In this document: positions 43,693 to 52,094 of the stretch, piece by piece
Numbering within the stretch: the stretch's first letter is position 1
Layout of the letters: the number at the start of each line of letters is the position of its first letter
Assembly: GCF_002874775.1 (NCBI RefSeq)
Contig: NZ_CP020991.1
Span: 1,059,225-1,123,224, forward strand
Length of the DNA stretch: 64,000 nt
Direction: 5' to 3'
Source of the DNA: Monoglobus pectinilyticus
GTDB taxonomy: Bacteria > Bacillota > Clostridia > Monoglobales > Monoglobaceae
Notes under the pieces: model-generated
The model's database searches: none
What the model saw: only the letters and a program-made list of their open reading frames with translations
What the model was told of the DNA's origin: nothing
Position numbers and translations under genes: made by a program

Positions 43693-44385
43693 ATGGGTAA
43701 AAAAGTCTTGGTCGTTGACGATGAAAAAAGCATTGTTGAAATTTTGACTCTTAACTTAAAAAATGAAGGATACACGGTATGCGAGGCATATGACGGCGAA
43801 GAAGCCGTTAGGAAGGCGGAATCCGAAAAACCTGATTTGATACTGCTTGACGTTATGCTTCCGAATATGGACGGCTTTTCTGTCTGCAAAAAAATCAGAG
43901 AGACTTCTTCTGTTCCAATCTTAATGATTACAGCACGTGAAGAAGAAGTGGACAAGGTTTTAGGGCTTGAGCTCGGAGCTGACGATTACATAACCAAACC
44001 TTTCAGCGTACGTGAACTTTTGGCAAGAGTCAAGGCCAATATGAGAAGAAGCGATATAGTTCCTCAGCAGGCTGAGGTTGAAAACGATATAGTTGAAATC
44101 GGCTGTTTCACTCTTGACTGTAACAGATATGAGCTTTATAAAAACGGAAAGCTTATCGATTTAACAGTCAGGGAATTTGAACTTATTAAATTTCTTTCAG
44201 CACAGCCGAATAAAATATATTCCAGAAAGAGTCTGCTTGAATATGTTTGGGATTATGAGTACTACGGCGACGTCAGAACTGTTGACGTTACTGTTAGGCG
44301 CGTCAGAGAAAAAATTGAGGACGACCCGTCTCAGCCAAAACATATAATGACTAAACGCGGTGTTGGTTATTACTTTGCAATATAA
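43693..44385 (+). CDS. PhoB/OmpR-type response regulator
   Basis: The 230-residue protein has a receiver domain (residues 1-120) with acidic pair DDE at 9-11, phospho-accepting Asp in LLDVMLPN near 53, Thr 80 in ITAREE and Lys in YITKPFS near 102. A winged-helix DNA-binding domain (about 130-228; FELIKFLSAQPNKIYSRKSLLEYVWDYEYYGDVRTVDVTVRRVREKI) follows. GGGGGTG precedes the ATG. Normally a histidine kinase gene follows such regulators; here there is a terminator instead. The orphan PhoR-like kinase at 9996-11786 is a possible partner but lies 32 kb away. Confidence 0.94.
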   Translation: MGKKVLVVDDEKSIVEILTLNLKNEGYTVCEAYDGEEAVRKAESEKPDLILLDVMLPNMDGFSVCKKIRETSSVPILMITAREEEVDKVLGLELGADDYITKPFSVRELLARVKANMRRSDIVPQQAEVENDIVEIGCFTLDCNRYELYKNGKLIDLTVREFELIKFLSAQPNKIYSRKSLLEYVWDYEYYGDVRTVDVTVRRVREKIEDDPSQPKHIMTKRGVGYYFAI

Positions 44386-44392
44386 TTTAATT

Positions 44393-44416
44393 GAGCCGAA
44401 AATTCGGCTCTTTTTT
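44393..44416 (+). terminator. Terminator of the response regulator
   Basis: GAGCCGAA and TTCGGCTC form an 8-bp stem (44393-44410) followed by six T residues. Confidence 0.9.
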
Positions 44417-44583
44417 ATTGCTTATTTATATATGGTAGTGAATATTTTAACAATTATCTTCCAATATTTAAAACGCTCTTGACTTTCTAACTGTTTTATG
44501 GTACCTTTTTATTATGAAATATGTCGAAATATGTAATAACATATAGGATTTATTGCCGTATATAACAATTGGGGGGTATTATC

Positions 44584-45063
44584 TTGGTAAATATTCAGGA
44601 AGAAATCAGCAGCCGAAAAGTTGGAAACGCTTTATATTTTGATTACCGAAGATTTTTTGGGATGCTTTCCGTGTGGCTCGTATGCGCCATATTCTCGTTT
44701 TTCCCCCTTATTTTAAGACCTATGTTTACCAATGTTGCTGAAACAATGGATATTGGATACTGGATTATGGTGTTCAGTGACAATGATGTTTTATATCTTG
44801 TCGTTGCAATATCAGTAGTCGCCGTGGGTATGTCGATTTTAATAGGAAAAAGGAACTCTGTGGCTGTATATCTCATTGCAGTCTTGGAGGTTGTTGGGAT
44901 ATTTTTGGCTATGATGGGGTATTTAATGCTGGAAGGAGACCCTGTTTTGTTTGGAGAAACAGTATATAAAATTAATATTTGGGCTGTTACTATATCAGTC
45001 GTTTTAGCTTTTGTATTATTCCTGTCAGTTAGTTTCAGGGTACGAGAAGGAGCTGAAAAATAA
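44584..45063 (+). CDS. Four-helix membrane protein of unknown function (operon gene 1)
   Basis: The 159-residue protein has four predicted membrane helices (about 27-47, 62-85, 92-116 and 130-152; VVAISVVAVGMSILIG, IAVLEVVGIFLAMMGYLML). Its termini are short and charged. No family is recognised. The start is TTG 44584, 7 nt after GGGGGG; an earlier TTG at 44569 lies inside that site. Its stop codon overlaps the start of the next gene (TAATG), so the two are translationally coupled. It is the first of three unknown genes that probably work together. Confidence 0.72.
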   Translation: MVNIQEEISSRKVGNALYFDYRRFFGMLSVWLVCAIFSFFPLILRPMFTNVAETMDIGYWIMVFSDNDVLYLVVAISVVAVGMSILIGKRNSVAVYLIAVLEVVGIFLAMMGYLMLEGDPVLFGETVYKINIWAVTISVVLAFVLFLSVSFRVREGAEK

Positions 45064-45371
45064 TGAATATGGGATTTTCTTTCTTACTGGCCTCTGTTAT
45101 AATCACCGGAGTATGTATACTTATTTGTATAGTTTATATGTCCTATAAAATCTCGGAAGCCTGGCACTCGACGCGGCTTATAGACGCTGAGTTCCCCAGC
45201 ACTACAAAACATCTTACCAAAAAAAATGTGAAAAAACTTGAAGATTTTTATAACAGACCCGCGTCCGAGGCAAGGTTTGCTATGGGACTGTTCTATTCAG
45301 ATGAAAATGTTAACGCTCTGAGAAGAAAAACATCGCCGATTAAACTTCCGAAAGGTAGGTATAATATATGA
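45063..45371 (+). CDS. Single-helix membrane protein of unknown function (operon gene 2)
   Basis: The 102-residue protein has one N-terminal membrane helix (residues 5-28; LASVIITGVCILICIVYM). A polar cytoplasmic tail with an Arg/Lys-rich end (LTKKNVKKLEDFYNRPASEARFAMG...LRRKTSPIKLPKGRYNI) follows. GAAGGAG is within the end of gene 1, and the ATG overlaps its stop by one base. Its own stop overlaps the start of gene 3 (ATGA). No family is recognised. The tight coupling suggests a complex of fixed stoichiometry. Confidence 0.72.
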   Translation: MNMGFSFLLASVIITGVCILICIVYMSYKISEAWHSTRLIDAEFPSTTKHLTKKNVKKLEDFYNRPASEARFAMGLFYSDENVNALRRKTSPIKLPKGRYNI

Positions 45372-46090
45372 AAAGACAAAAAACTGCTGTCGCTGACCAA
45401 ACCACTAAAGTCATACCGGTTGTCCAAAATGATAAAAATATAAAAAAGACAACTGACGGCGCCCCTGACAAGGATAGCATAGACGCTTCAAACAAAGCTT
45501 TGTTTGAAGGAATAAACTCTTATAGGAAAAATGAGATGACTGAGAATGAATATTGGGAACGTATTTTCTATGTTCACCTCAAAACAAAGGAACTGTATAT
45601 CTTAGCTGAAGAGTACGGCTCTGAACTTCAGACTTTCTTTCTTCCGATAAACAGCCTTAAAAACGCGTATGAGAATATCATTCATGTGTGCGCCAACGAC
45701 TATATGGCAAGAATCGGTAATTCCGATTCCAACCCAAAGTATGTTCTCGACAATTTAAGGGCCGCTTTGGGGCATGAGTGCAAAGCATTCTTTGATACGG
45801 CGGACTTTCTCTCAATATTACTCAGAAAGAAAATAGCTGAATGCTTAAACGGCTTTACATATCCGCAGATTGCCTCAGTGTGGGACGATTACAACACAGT
45901 CAGACTTCAGCTTATACAAATAAATCAAGAAATAAGCGAAATTAGAAACCGCAAGTCTGACACAAACGACTACTATATAGACGAGGATGTTGAAAAATAC
46001 TATTTTGAAACCAAAAATCTGCTCGACTGGTATATTTTTGTTGAAGAAAAGGTATACCCAAAGCTTGAGCAGCGTTTCAACGACATATAA
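45368..46090 (+). CDS. Soluble helical protein of unknown function (operon gene 3)
   Basis: The 240-residue protein has no membrane segment or signal peptide. The first 45 residues are basic and polar (KRQKTAVADQTTKVIPVV), and the rest looks all-helical with many aromatic and charged residues (ENEYWERIFYVHLKTKELYILAEEYG, VEKYYFETKNLLDWYIFVEEKVYPKLEQRF). No catalytic motif is seen. It overlaps gene 2 by four bases and is followed by a terminator at 46114-46139. With the two membrane proteins it forms a coupled three-gene unit whose role I cannot name. Confidence 0.7.
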   Translation: MKRQKTAVADQTTKVIPVVQNDKNIKKTTDGAPDKDSIDASNKALFEGINSYRKNEMTENEYWERIFYVHLKTKELYILAEEYGSELQTFFLPINSLKNAYENIIHVCANDYMARIGNSDSNPKYVLDNLRAALGHECKAFFDTADFLSILLRKKIAECLNGFTYPQIASVWDDYNTVRLQLIQINQEISEIRNRKSDTNDYYIDEDVEKYYFETKNLLDWYIFVEEKVYPKLEQRFNDI

Positions 46091-46113
46091 CATTGACTAA
46101 ATTAAATATATTT

Positions 46114-46139
46114 AAAAGGGGTTTTATAACCTCTTTTTT
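46114..46139 (+). terminator. Terminator of the three-gene operon
   Basis: GGGGTT and AACCTC pair (one G-U) around TTAT, followed by TTTTTT. A short stem but a good T run. Confidence 0.65.
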
Positions 46140-46165
46140 GAATTTTGCGGAAAGGAGCCTAAAAA

Positions 46166-47527
46166 TTGAACGATATTAAAACCCGCGCTAATGATTTTTC
46201 AAAGGGAAGCATTCTTAAACATATACTGCGTTTAGCTATACCTATGACGATAGCGCAGCTGATAACCATACTATATAACATAGTGGACAGAATGTTTATA
46301 GGGCGAATAGGCGGTGTAGAAACGACTGACGCGCTTACCGGAGTGGGAGTCTGCCTTCCCATCGTTACAATTATAATGGCTTTTTCAAATCTGATAGGCG
46401 CCGGAGCCGCGCCGCTCATATCAATTGAGCGCGGCCGCAACAACGGCGAGGAATCGGAAAGTATTCTCGGAAACGCCTGCAGTCTGCTTATAATTGTCGG
46501 TATATCAATTTCTGTTTTGGGCTTATGTTTTAAAACTCCGATTTTAAAGCTTCTTGGAGCAAGCGACGCAACACTTCCATACGCTGATTCATATATCACT
46601 ATCTACCTTATAGGAGCCATTTTCCCGGTGATAGCTCTGGGGCTTAACAGTATAATAAACGCCCAGGGCTTTGGAAAAACCGGTATGCTCACCATAGCTA
46701 TCGGCGCCATGCTCAATATTATTCTTGACCCGATACTGATTTTTGTATTTAATATGGGCGTGGCAGGAGCGGCGATTGCAACTGTGATTTCTCAAATTGC
46801 TTCAGCCATTTGGACAGTAGGCTTTTTACTCAGCAAAAAGGCCACATATACCATAAAACTTCGCCATATGATAAGACTTAATTCCAGAAGGATTAAAAAA
46901 ATACTGTCGCTCGGGTTGGCAGGGTTTACAATGCTCGCTACAAACGCGGCAGTTCAAATGGTCTGCAATATGACGCTAAAACAATACGGAAGCGATTTAT
47001 ATATTGGAATCATGACGATAATAACATCTGTCAGGGATATACTTGTTCTGCCTGTTCAGGGATTTTCACAAGGAGCTCAGCCCGTGCTTGGATACAATTA
47101 CGGGGCTGAAAAAAATGGCAGAGTCAAGAAAGCAATAAAATATATGTCTGTGATTTTAATATCATATACTGTTTTAGCTTGGATGACCGTTGCTGTCTTT
47201 CCCCAATTTTTTATACGGATTTTTACGGAGAATTCAGATTTGCTTGCCGGAGGCGTTCCGGCTCTGCACATATACTTTTTTGGTTTTTTCTTTATGGCTC
47301 TGCAATTCTGCGCTCAAACAGTCTTTACCGCTTTGGACAAACCGAAGCAAGCTGTTTTTTTCTCTATGTTCAGGAAAATAATTATTGTGGTCCCTATGAC
47401 AATTTTGCTCCCCGTTTTCTGGACGCCGCATGTAAACGGCGTGTTTTGGGCGGAGCCTATCTCAAATCTGATAGGAGGCGCTGCCGCTTTCACCACTATG
47501 ATACTGACTGTATACAAAAAGTTGTGA
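46166..47527 (+). CDS. MATE-family efflux transporter
   Basis: The 453-residue protein has about twelve membrane helices in two similar halves, typical of the DinF/MepA type. Motifs include PMTIAQLITILYNIVDRMFIGRIGG at the start, a GAGAAPLISIERGRN loop, and QGFSQGAQPVLGYNYGAEKNGRVKKA in the second half. MATE pumps expel cationic drugs or metabolites using Na+ or H+ gradients. The start is TTG 46166, 8 nt after AAAGGAG. The gene has its own ribosome binding site and lies after a terminator. Substrate is unknown. Confidence 0.93.
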   Translation: MNDIKTRANDFSKGSILKHILRLAIPMTIAQLITILYNIVDRMFIGRIGGVETTDALTGVGVCLPIVTIIMAFSNLIGAGAAPLISIERGRNNGEESESILGNACSLLIIVGISISVLGLCFKTPILKLLGASDATLPYADSYITIYLIGAIFPVIALGLNSIINAQGFGKTGMLTIAIGAMLNIILDPILIFVFNMGVAGAAIATVISQIASAIWTVGFLLSKKATYTIKLRHMIRLNSRRIKKILSLGLAGFTMLATNAAVQMVCNMTLKQYGSDLYIGIMTIITSVRDILVLPVQGFSQGAQPVLGYNYGAEKNGRVKKAIKYMSVILISYTVLAWMTVAVFPQFFIRIFTENSDLLAGGVPALHIYFFGFFFMALQFCAQTVFTALDKPKQAVFFSMFRKIIIVVPMTILLPVFWTPHVNGVFWAEPISNLIGGAAAFTTMILTVYKKL

Positions 47528-47588
47528 TTAATTAATATTTTAAGGCTATAATATAATTATAGCTTATATATTGGGAAGTGATAATTCC

Positions 47589-48533
47589 ATGAAATCAAAG
47601 ACGTTAAAATTAATTTCTGAGCACGATTCGCTTATACTTAGCGTAATGTTATGCACGCCTGATACCACCGAAAACATACAAGGGATACTTCAATTTTCAC
47701 ATGGTATGACCGAACATAAAGAACGGTATTTAAACGTTATGAAATACTTTACTTCAAAAGGTTATATCTGTATAATTCATGACCACCGCGGCCATGGAAA
47801 AAGTGTGAAAAACCGTGATGACCTAGGATATTTTTACGAAGACGGTGCTACGGGTATAGTTGAAGATCTGCGCCGTGTGTCAGAATATGTTAAAGACCTC
47901 TATCCGGATTTACCTCTATATCTGATTGCCCATAGCATGGGTACCTTAGTAACCCGGGTTTATTTAAAAAAATATGACTATATACCTTCCGGGGTATTTC
48001 TATGCGGCGCGCCGAGCTCTGACAACTCTACAGGCGTCATAACCCCTGTGCTTGATAAATATGCCAAACTCCGGGGGGACCATTATAAAGACCAGCTGAT
48101 AAACGACCTTTTTGTCGGAATCTTTGATTTTGTATTTAAAGACGAGAACCAAAAAAGCGCATGGATTTGCAGTGATAAAAACGTAGTTGACGAGTTTGTA
48201 AACGACCCGCTGTGCGGATTTTCTTTTACGATTAACGGATACATGGGCTTGCTGGAGCTTCTCAACCGAACGTATCTCGACAACACATTAACAGCCGGAA
48301 ACCCCATGCTTCCAATCATATTTATGTCAGGCTGTGAAGATTCATGTATGCTGGGATACAAAAAACATATCGAGGCGGTTTCCAAACAGCAGGAAGCCGG
48401 ATATTATTATGTAGGAAGCAAGATGTATGCCGGTATGAGACACGAGATACTAAATGAAATTGGCAAAGAGCAGGTATATGAAGACATATTAAAGCATATC
48501 GAACTCTTTAAACAGATGAAAAAAATATTATAG
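47589..48533 (+). CDS. Alpha/beta hydrolase, lysophospholipase/monoacylglycerol lipase-like
   Basis: The 314-residue protein is a Hydrolase_4-type enzyme. It has the oxyanion region QFSHGMTEHKERY, HDHRGHGKS and the nucleophile elbow AHSMGTLV with Ser near 116. Acid and His are expected in GCEDSCMLGY and the MRHEILNE end (His near 288). Such enzymes release fatty acids from lysophospholipids or monoacylglycerols. ATG 47589 is chosen because GGAAGTGA lies 7 nt before it; a longer reading from TTG 47571 includes that site. It follows the MATE gene after 61 nt, and whether they are linked is unclear. The 270-base gap after it holds no recognisable gene. Confidence 0.9.
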   Translation: MKSKTLKLISEHDSLILSVMLCTPDTTENIQGILQFSHGMTEHKERYLNVMKYFTSKGYICIIHDHRGHGKSVKNRDDLGYFYEDGATGIVEDLRRVSEYVKDLYPDLPLYLIAHSMGTLVTRVYLKKYDYIPSGVFLCGAPSSDNSTGVITPVLDKYAKLRGDHYKDQLINDLFVGIFDFVFKDENQKSAWICSDKNVVDEFVNDPLCGFSFTINGYMGLLELLNRTYLDNTLTAGNPMLPIIFMSGCEDSCMLGYKKHIEAVSKQQEAGYYYVGSKMYAGMRHEILNEIGKEQVYEDILKHIELFKQMKKIL

Positions 48534-48803
48534 AAAATAGTAAATTTTTGGTGATTATAAAATACTTTTTTCAGCCGGAAAGGCTTATGAAATCAGCATT
48601 TCTGTCATCTGAAAAACCGTCCTGCAAAGGGTAAAATGGTGCCCAAGCGAACATACAGTTATAAACAGCAGCATGAAGTAATGAAACGAAATGAGCTGTT
48701 TGACATTTCCATGCGGCCATATTAAAATGAAAAAGATAGTTATGGGCTTGTAGGCTTTAGGCGGATAAAGCGTATTTAACAAATTAGAATTTGGAGGTTA
48801 ATT

Positions 48804-49214
48804 ATGAGGTTAGACGGTTTTGGATTGTTCGTAAACGATATGGGAACTATGATTAGATTTTATAGAGATGTGCTCGGCTTCGCAATTAAGGAAAATGAGC
48901 AGACATCGAATGTTTATCTTGTGAAAGATGGCACATTGTTTTTGCTTTATGGCAGAAAAGACTTTGAGAATATGACAAGCAAAAAATATGAATATGTGAA
49001 GGGCCTGAACGGTCATTCGGAAATTGCACTTTATGTTGATACTTTTGAAGAGGTGGATTTGGAATACAAAAATGCAATAAATAAAGGCGCAACGGCTGTT
49101 TTGGACCCCACAACAGAGCCTTGGGGACAGAGAACCTGTTATATAGCTGACCCTGAAGGAAACCTTATTGAAATCGGTTCGTGGAACAAACCCTTTGAAA
49201 CAAAAGACAAATGA
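48804..49214 (+). CDS. VOC-family (glyoxalase-like) protein
   Basis: The 136-residue protein has the two beta-alpha-beta-beta-beta modules of the vicinal oxygen chelate fold (MIRFYRDVLGFAIKE; HSEIALYVDTFEEVDLEYKNAINKG; YIADPEGNLIEIGSW). Members include glyoxalases, dioxygenases and antibiotic-binding proteins; a possible metal ligand is Glu in the last motif. The function is not fixed by sequence. TTGGAGG lies 7 nt before the ATG. A strong terminator follows at 49287-49327. Confidence 0.9.
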   Translation: MRLDGFGLFVNDMGTMIRFYRDVLGFAIKENEQTSNVYLVKDGTLFLLYGRKDFENMTSKKYEYVKGLNGHSEIALYVDTFEEVDLEYKNAINKGATAVLDPTTEPWGQRTCYIADPEGNLIEIGSWNKPFETKDK

Positions 49215-49286
49215 CAAATCCCAGTTTGCCGGGCTGATTAAATGCGCCTTATTTGCATAATACGTATTCCTTCTTTAGCCGTTTTC

Positions 49287-49327
49287 AATAGTGGCAAGCA
49301 GGGCACTTTGCCCTGCTTGCCACTATT
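49287..49327 (+). terminator. Strong terminator after the VOC gene
   Basis: AATAGTGGCAAGCAGGGCA and TGCCCTGCTTGCCACTATT form a perfect 19-bp stem with a 3-base loop, followed by ATTTT. Confidence 0.85.
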
Positions 49328-49700
49328 ATTTTCGGTGGAATCGGAATTCCCGCCGCGCATGAAAATAGCCCCGGTATGAGATAGCACACTTCTCATGCCG
49401 GGGCTTGTTCAGACTGCGTCTGCTTACCGTTAGCAGCTTTTCAGGGATTGCTTTTTCAGGGCATACGCTGTATAATAAGGCTGTCAGCAGGCCGGACAAG
49501 GGCTTGCTGATTTTTTGTTTTGTGGTGCCCAAATGGTGCTGGGATTTACAAAACCATGCTGTTACAGATTGTGCCGGTTTAGTCGCCGGATTTGAGGAAA
49601 CGCCCATTTCATGCGGGTCTGCGGGGAAAGCTATGAAACAGCTTGCCGCCTTATGACGCCTGAAATTGCTATCCTAACGATAAAAAATTCGATTAAAACA
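49328..49700. other. GC-richer non-coding block with a large hairpin
   Basis: This 370-base stretch is clearly less AT-rich than its surroundings. It has no supported gene; the short frames at 49405-49656 and 49326-49607 lack ribosome binding sites and family matches. A hairpin CCCCGGTATGAGA/TCTCATGCCGGGG lies near 49371-49405. The block ends within 10 bases of the shortened 3' end of trxB. It may be a transferred fragment. Confidence 0.5.
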
Positions 49701-49708
49701 AAAATTTT

Positions 49709-50596
49709 CTACATTGTAGCCACTGCGCCGTCTGCGGCGGCTGTTGCCAGCTGTCTGAGCGGTTTTGTTCTGCAGTCTCCGGCTGCATATATTCCATCAA
49801 TATTTGTCTTGCAGTCTTCGCCGGAAATGACATATCCGGCGGCGTCTAACTCTACCAAGCCTTTTAAAAAACCAGTGTTCGGAATCTGTCCCACGGCTAC
49901 AAAAAGGCCATCCACAGCCAGCCCTGAAATTTCACCGCTTATTTTATTCTGCAGTTCCACTCCGTTCAGCCTGCCATCCTCGCCCTTTTTAAACGCCGTT
50001 ACTGTAGAGTTGAGTATGAATTCCACGTTTGATTTTTGTTTCAGCTTTTCAACCGTGGATTGGTCGCCTCTGAACTCATCTCTCCTATGAATAATATATA
50101 CAGTCTCACATAATCCCGATAAGAATTCCGCGTCCTCTAAGGCTGTGTTTCCGCCTCCGACAACGGCAACTTTCTTTTCTCTGAAAAAGGCTCCGTCACA
50201 GGTTGCGCAATAAGACACGCCGAGACCAACTAAATCCTCCTCGCCATCAACGCCGAGATTACGGTTTGCTGCGCCTGTGGCTATTATAACACGTTCGCAT
50301 TCGTACTCTTTATCGGCAGTCAGCACTGTTTTGGAATTATCGTTAACCTTTATCCCCACGACTTCTCCATAATCTATCTCTCCGCCCAGCTCCAATACCT
50401 GCTCATAAAGAGCGGTAGCGAAATCAAACCCGGATATGTTTTTTATTCCGGGGTAATTTTCAACCCCGAGAGAATTAACAATCTGTCCTCCATAAGTGTT
50501 TCCCTCAAGAATTATCGCGCGTTTGCCTTGTCTTGCAAGATATATTCCTGCAGTCATTCCTGCGGTTCCGGCACCTATAATCACTGCGTCGTACAT
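49709..50596 (-). CDS. trxB: Thioredoxin reductase, shortened C-terminus
   Basis: TrxB passes electrons from NADPH through FAD and a disulfide to thioredoxin. The 295-residue protein has FAD motif VIIGAGTAGMTAGIY, the redox pair CATC near 135, NADPH motif VVGGGNTALEDAEFL and the C-terminal IDGIYAAGDCRTKPLRQLATAAADGAVATM. The usual protein continues about 10-15 residues into a last helix. Here a TAG stops it right after VATM, so the end is lost where the GC-richer block begins. All catalytic residues are present, so it is probably active. It lies 10 nt after trxA. Confidence 0.95.
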   Translation of the reverse strand: MYDAVIIGAGTAGMTAGIYLARQGKRAIILEGNTYGGQIVNSLGVENYPGIKNISGFDFATALYEQVLELGGEIDYGEVVGIKVNDNSKTVLTADKEYECERVIIATGAANRNLGVDGEEDLVGLGVSYCATCDGAFFREKKVAVVGGGNTALEDAEFLSGLCETVYIIHRRDEFRGDQSTVEKLKQKSNVEFILNSTVTAFKKGEDGRLNGVELQNKISGEISGLAVDGLFVAVGQIPNTGFLKGLVELDAAGYVISGEDCKTNIDGIYAAGDCRTKPLRQLATAAADGAVATM

Positions 50597-50606
50597 TGTC
50601 TCACCT

Positions 50607-50918
50607 CTATTTTATAAAGTCAAGCAAAGCGGCTTTCGATTTTGCGCCGACAGACTTGTTTACCGGCTGTCCGTTTTTAAATAATATAAGGGTAGGAATA
50701 GACATTACACCAAATTTACCCGCCAAATCCTGCTGTTCGTCAACATTAACTTTTCCAATCTTTATGGTCTGAACCTCTTCGGCTATCTCGTCAACAATCG
50801 GAGAAAGCATACGGCACGGTCCGCACCATGAAGCCCAAAAATCCACCAATACCGGTTTTTCCGAATTCAATACTTCAGATTCAAAATTTTCAGATGTTAC
50901 AGTTATTACATTTGACAT
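50607..50918 (-). CDS. trxA: Thioredoxin
   Basis: This 103-residue thioredoxin has the active site WCGPC near residue 31 (VDFWASWCGPCRMLSP), the cis-Pro in SIPTLILFKNG near 75, and a normal length. It reduces protein disulfides in the cytoplasm and is recharged by TrxB, encoded 10 nt downstream on the same strand. CAGG lies about 9 nt before the ATG. A second hydrophobic patch (VGAKSKAALLDFI) ends the fold. Confidence 0.96.
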   Translation of the reverse strand: MSNVITVTSENFESEVLNSEKPVLVDFWASWCGPCRMLSPIVDEIAEEVQTIKIGKVNVDEQQDLAGKFGVMSIPTLILFKNGQPVNKSVGAKSKAALLDFIK

Positions 50919-50973
50919 AAGCTTTTACCTGCAAGGTTTATCGCCCTGCTTTTCCTTTCTGAATTTTAATATT

Positions 50974-52074
50974 TTAATTTATAATTTTATTCGAAACCGC
51001 CTGTCTTATAAGCTCAATTACATTGACGTTTCCCATAAGCCCGCTGACAGTTATCCTTGTCATATTCTCAACCCCGTCCCGCGGTATATTCACCTCATAA
51101 TCTATATCCGTCGCATCGTCTCCAACCAAACACTGAGCAATAAATCCCGCCTTGTGTGAAGCGTCGATAGCAATATCAGAATATGAACCGTAGGGGTATG
51201 CAATCATATCGCATGTTTTTCCCAAGTTCTTTTCTATCAAATATTTAGACTTGCGAAGCTCGTAGTTAAGAGTGTCCTTATCCAGCTCGCCGAGTTTAAC
51301 ATGGTCGTTTGTGTGCGATTCTATATCAATGAGACCGCTGTCCTGCATCTCTCTTGCCTGCTCCCATGTGAAGTGTGAATAATTCACCTTTCCGCTTTCC
51401 TTTGTAGCCCCTACTGTATCGGTTACTACAAAAATAGTCGCCGGGATCTCGAGTTCTTTCAAAATTGGAAACGCCACTTCATAGTTTGACGAGTATCCGT
51501 CGTCAAATGTTATTATAATAGGATTTGTTGGGATAGTCTTAGAACCGTCACGGCATTTCACAAAATCCACATAATCTCTTAATGATATAGGAGTATACTG
51601 CGTCTTAATCGCCGTCATATGCAAACGAAAATCTCTTGGTGAGATAATAGATATCGCATTTGAGCTGTCAAAATCATCCGATATATGATGATATAACAAT
51701 ATTGGCACCTTAACAACATCAGCTTCCGGTGTTCCGGCTCTAACCTCATTAGGAGGCTGCGTCGCCGACGGTTTTTGGGTAGGCGCTGCTGTTGGTTCAG
51801 GCGTGGCATCTGGGTTCTTAGTCGGTTCAGGCGTAGCGTTCGGGTCTTTTGTGGAAGCCGGCTCCGGAGTGGCGGTCGAATATATATCCTTTATCCAAGA
51901 AGGCGGATTTCCCGTCTCGGAGTTTGCGCTTGAGCTTCCCGTAGTATTTCCAAAAGCAACGTTAACGCTGCCATCATAATCAAGACCGGTTTCTTCGGCA
52001 AATGCCGCCGTTCCATAAAATGAAATTGATGAAGCAGCAATCATCGCCGCTAAAACCAGGGATAATTTCTTCAT
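50974..52074 (-). CDS. Secreted polysaccharide deacetylase (NodB fold)
   Basis: The 366-residue protein has a signal peptide (residues 1-26, cleavage after AFA) and a linker rich in repeated TPEPT-like units (about 60-108). The NodB deacetylase domain (about 120-340) has motif 1 TFDDGYSSN, motif 2 SHTNDHVKLG (H-x3-H) and YPYGSYSD. Such enzymes remove acetyl groups from peptidoglycan or another N-acetyl polysaccharide at the cell surface. ATG 52074 is chosen, 8 nt after AAAGGAG. It follows rho after 20 nt on the same strand. The Pro/Thr linker may span the cell wall. Confidence 0.92.
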   Translation of the reverse strand: MKKLSLVLAAMIAASSISFYGTAAFAEETGLDYDGSVNVAFGNTTGSSSANSETGNPPSWIKDIYSTATPEPASTKDPNATPEPTKNPDATPEPTAAPTQKPSATQPPNEVRAGTPEADVVKVPILLYHHISDDFDSSNAISIISPRDFRLHMTAIKTQYTPISLRDYVDFVKCRDGSKTIPTNPIIITFDDGYSSNYEVAFPILKELEIPATIFVVTDTVGATKESGKVNYSHFTWEQAREMQDSGLIDIESHTNDHVKLGELDKDTLNYELRKSKYLIEKNLGKTCDMIAYPYGSYSDIAIDASHKAGFIAQCLVGDDATDIDYEVNIPRDGVENMTRITVSGLMGNVNVIELIRQAVSNKIIN

Positions 52075-52094
52075 AATCAATTCTCCTTTATTGT

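Noticed and set aside
43693-44385. Response regulator paired with the following membrane genes as a two-component transporter
   Set aside because: A terminator separates them and the next genes show no ABC transporter or kinase features.
48585-48782. 65-codon minus-strand frame and possible gene remnant before the VOC gene
   Set aside because: No family similarity or ribosome binding site that I can support; the gap is left unassigned.
49405-49656. 83-codon reading frame in the GC-richer block
   Set aside because: No ribosome binding site, overlapped by a frame on the other strand, and no recognised domain.
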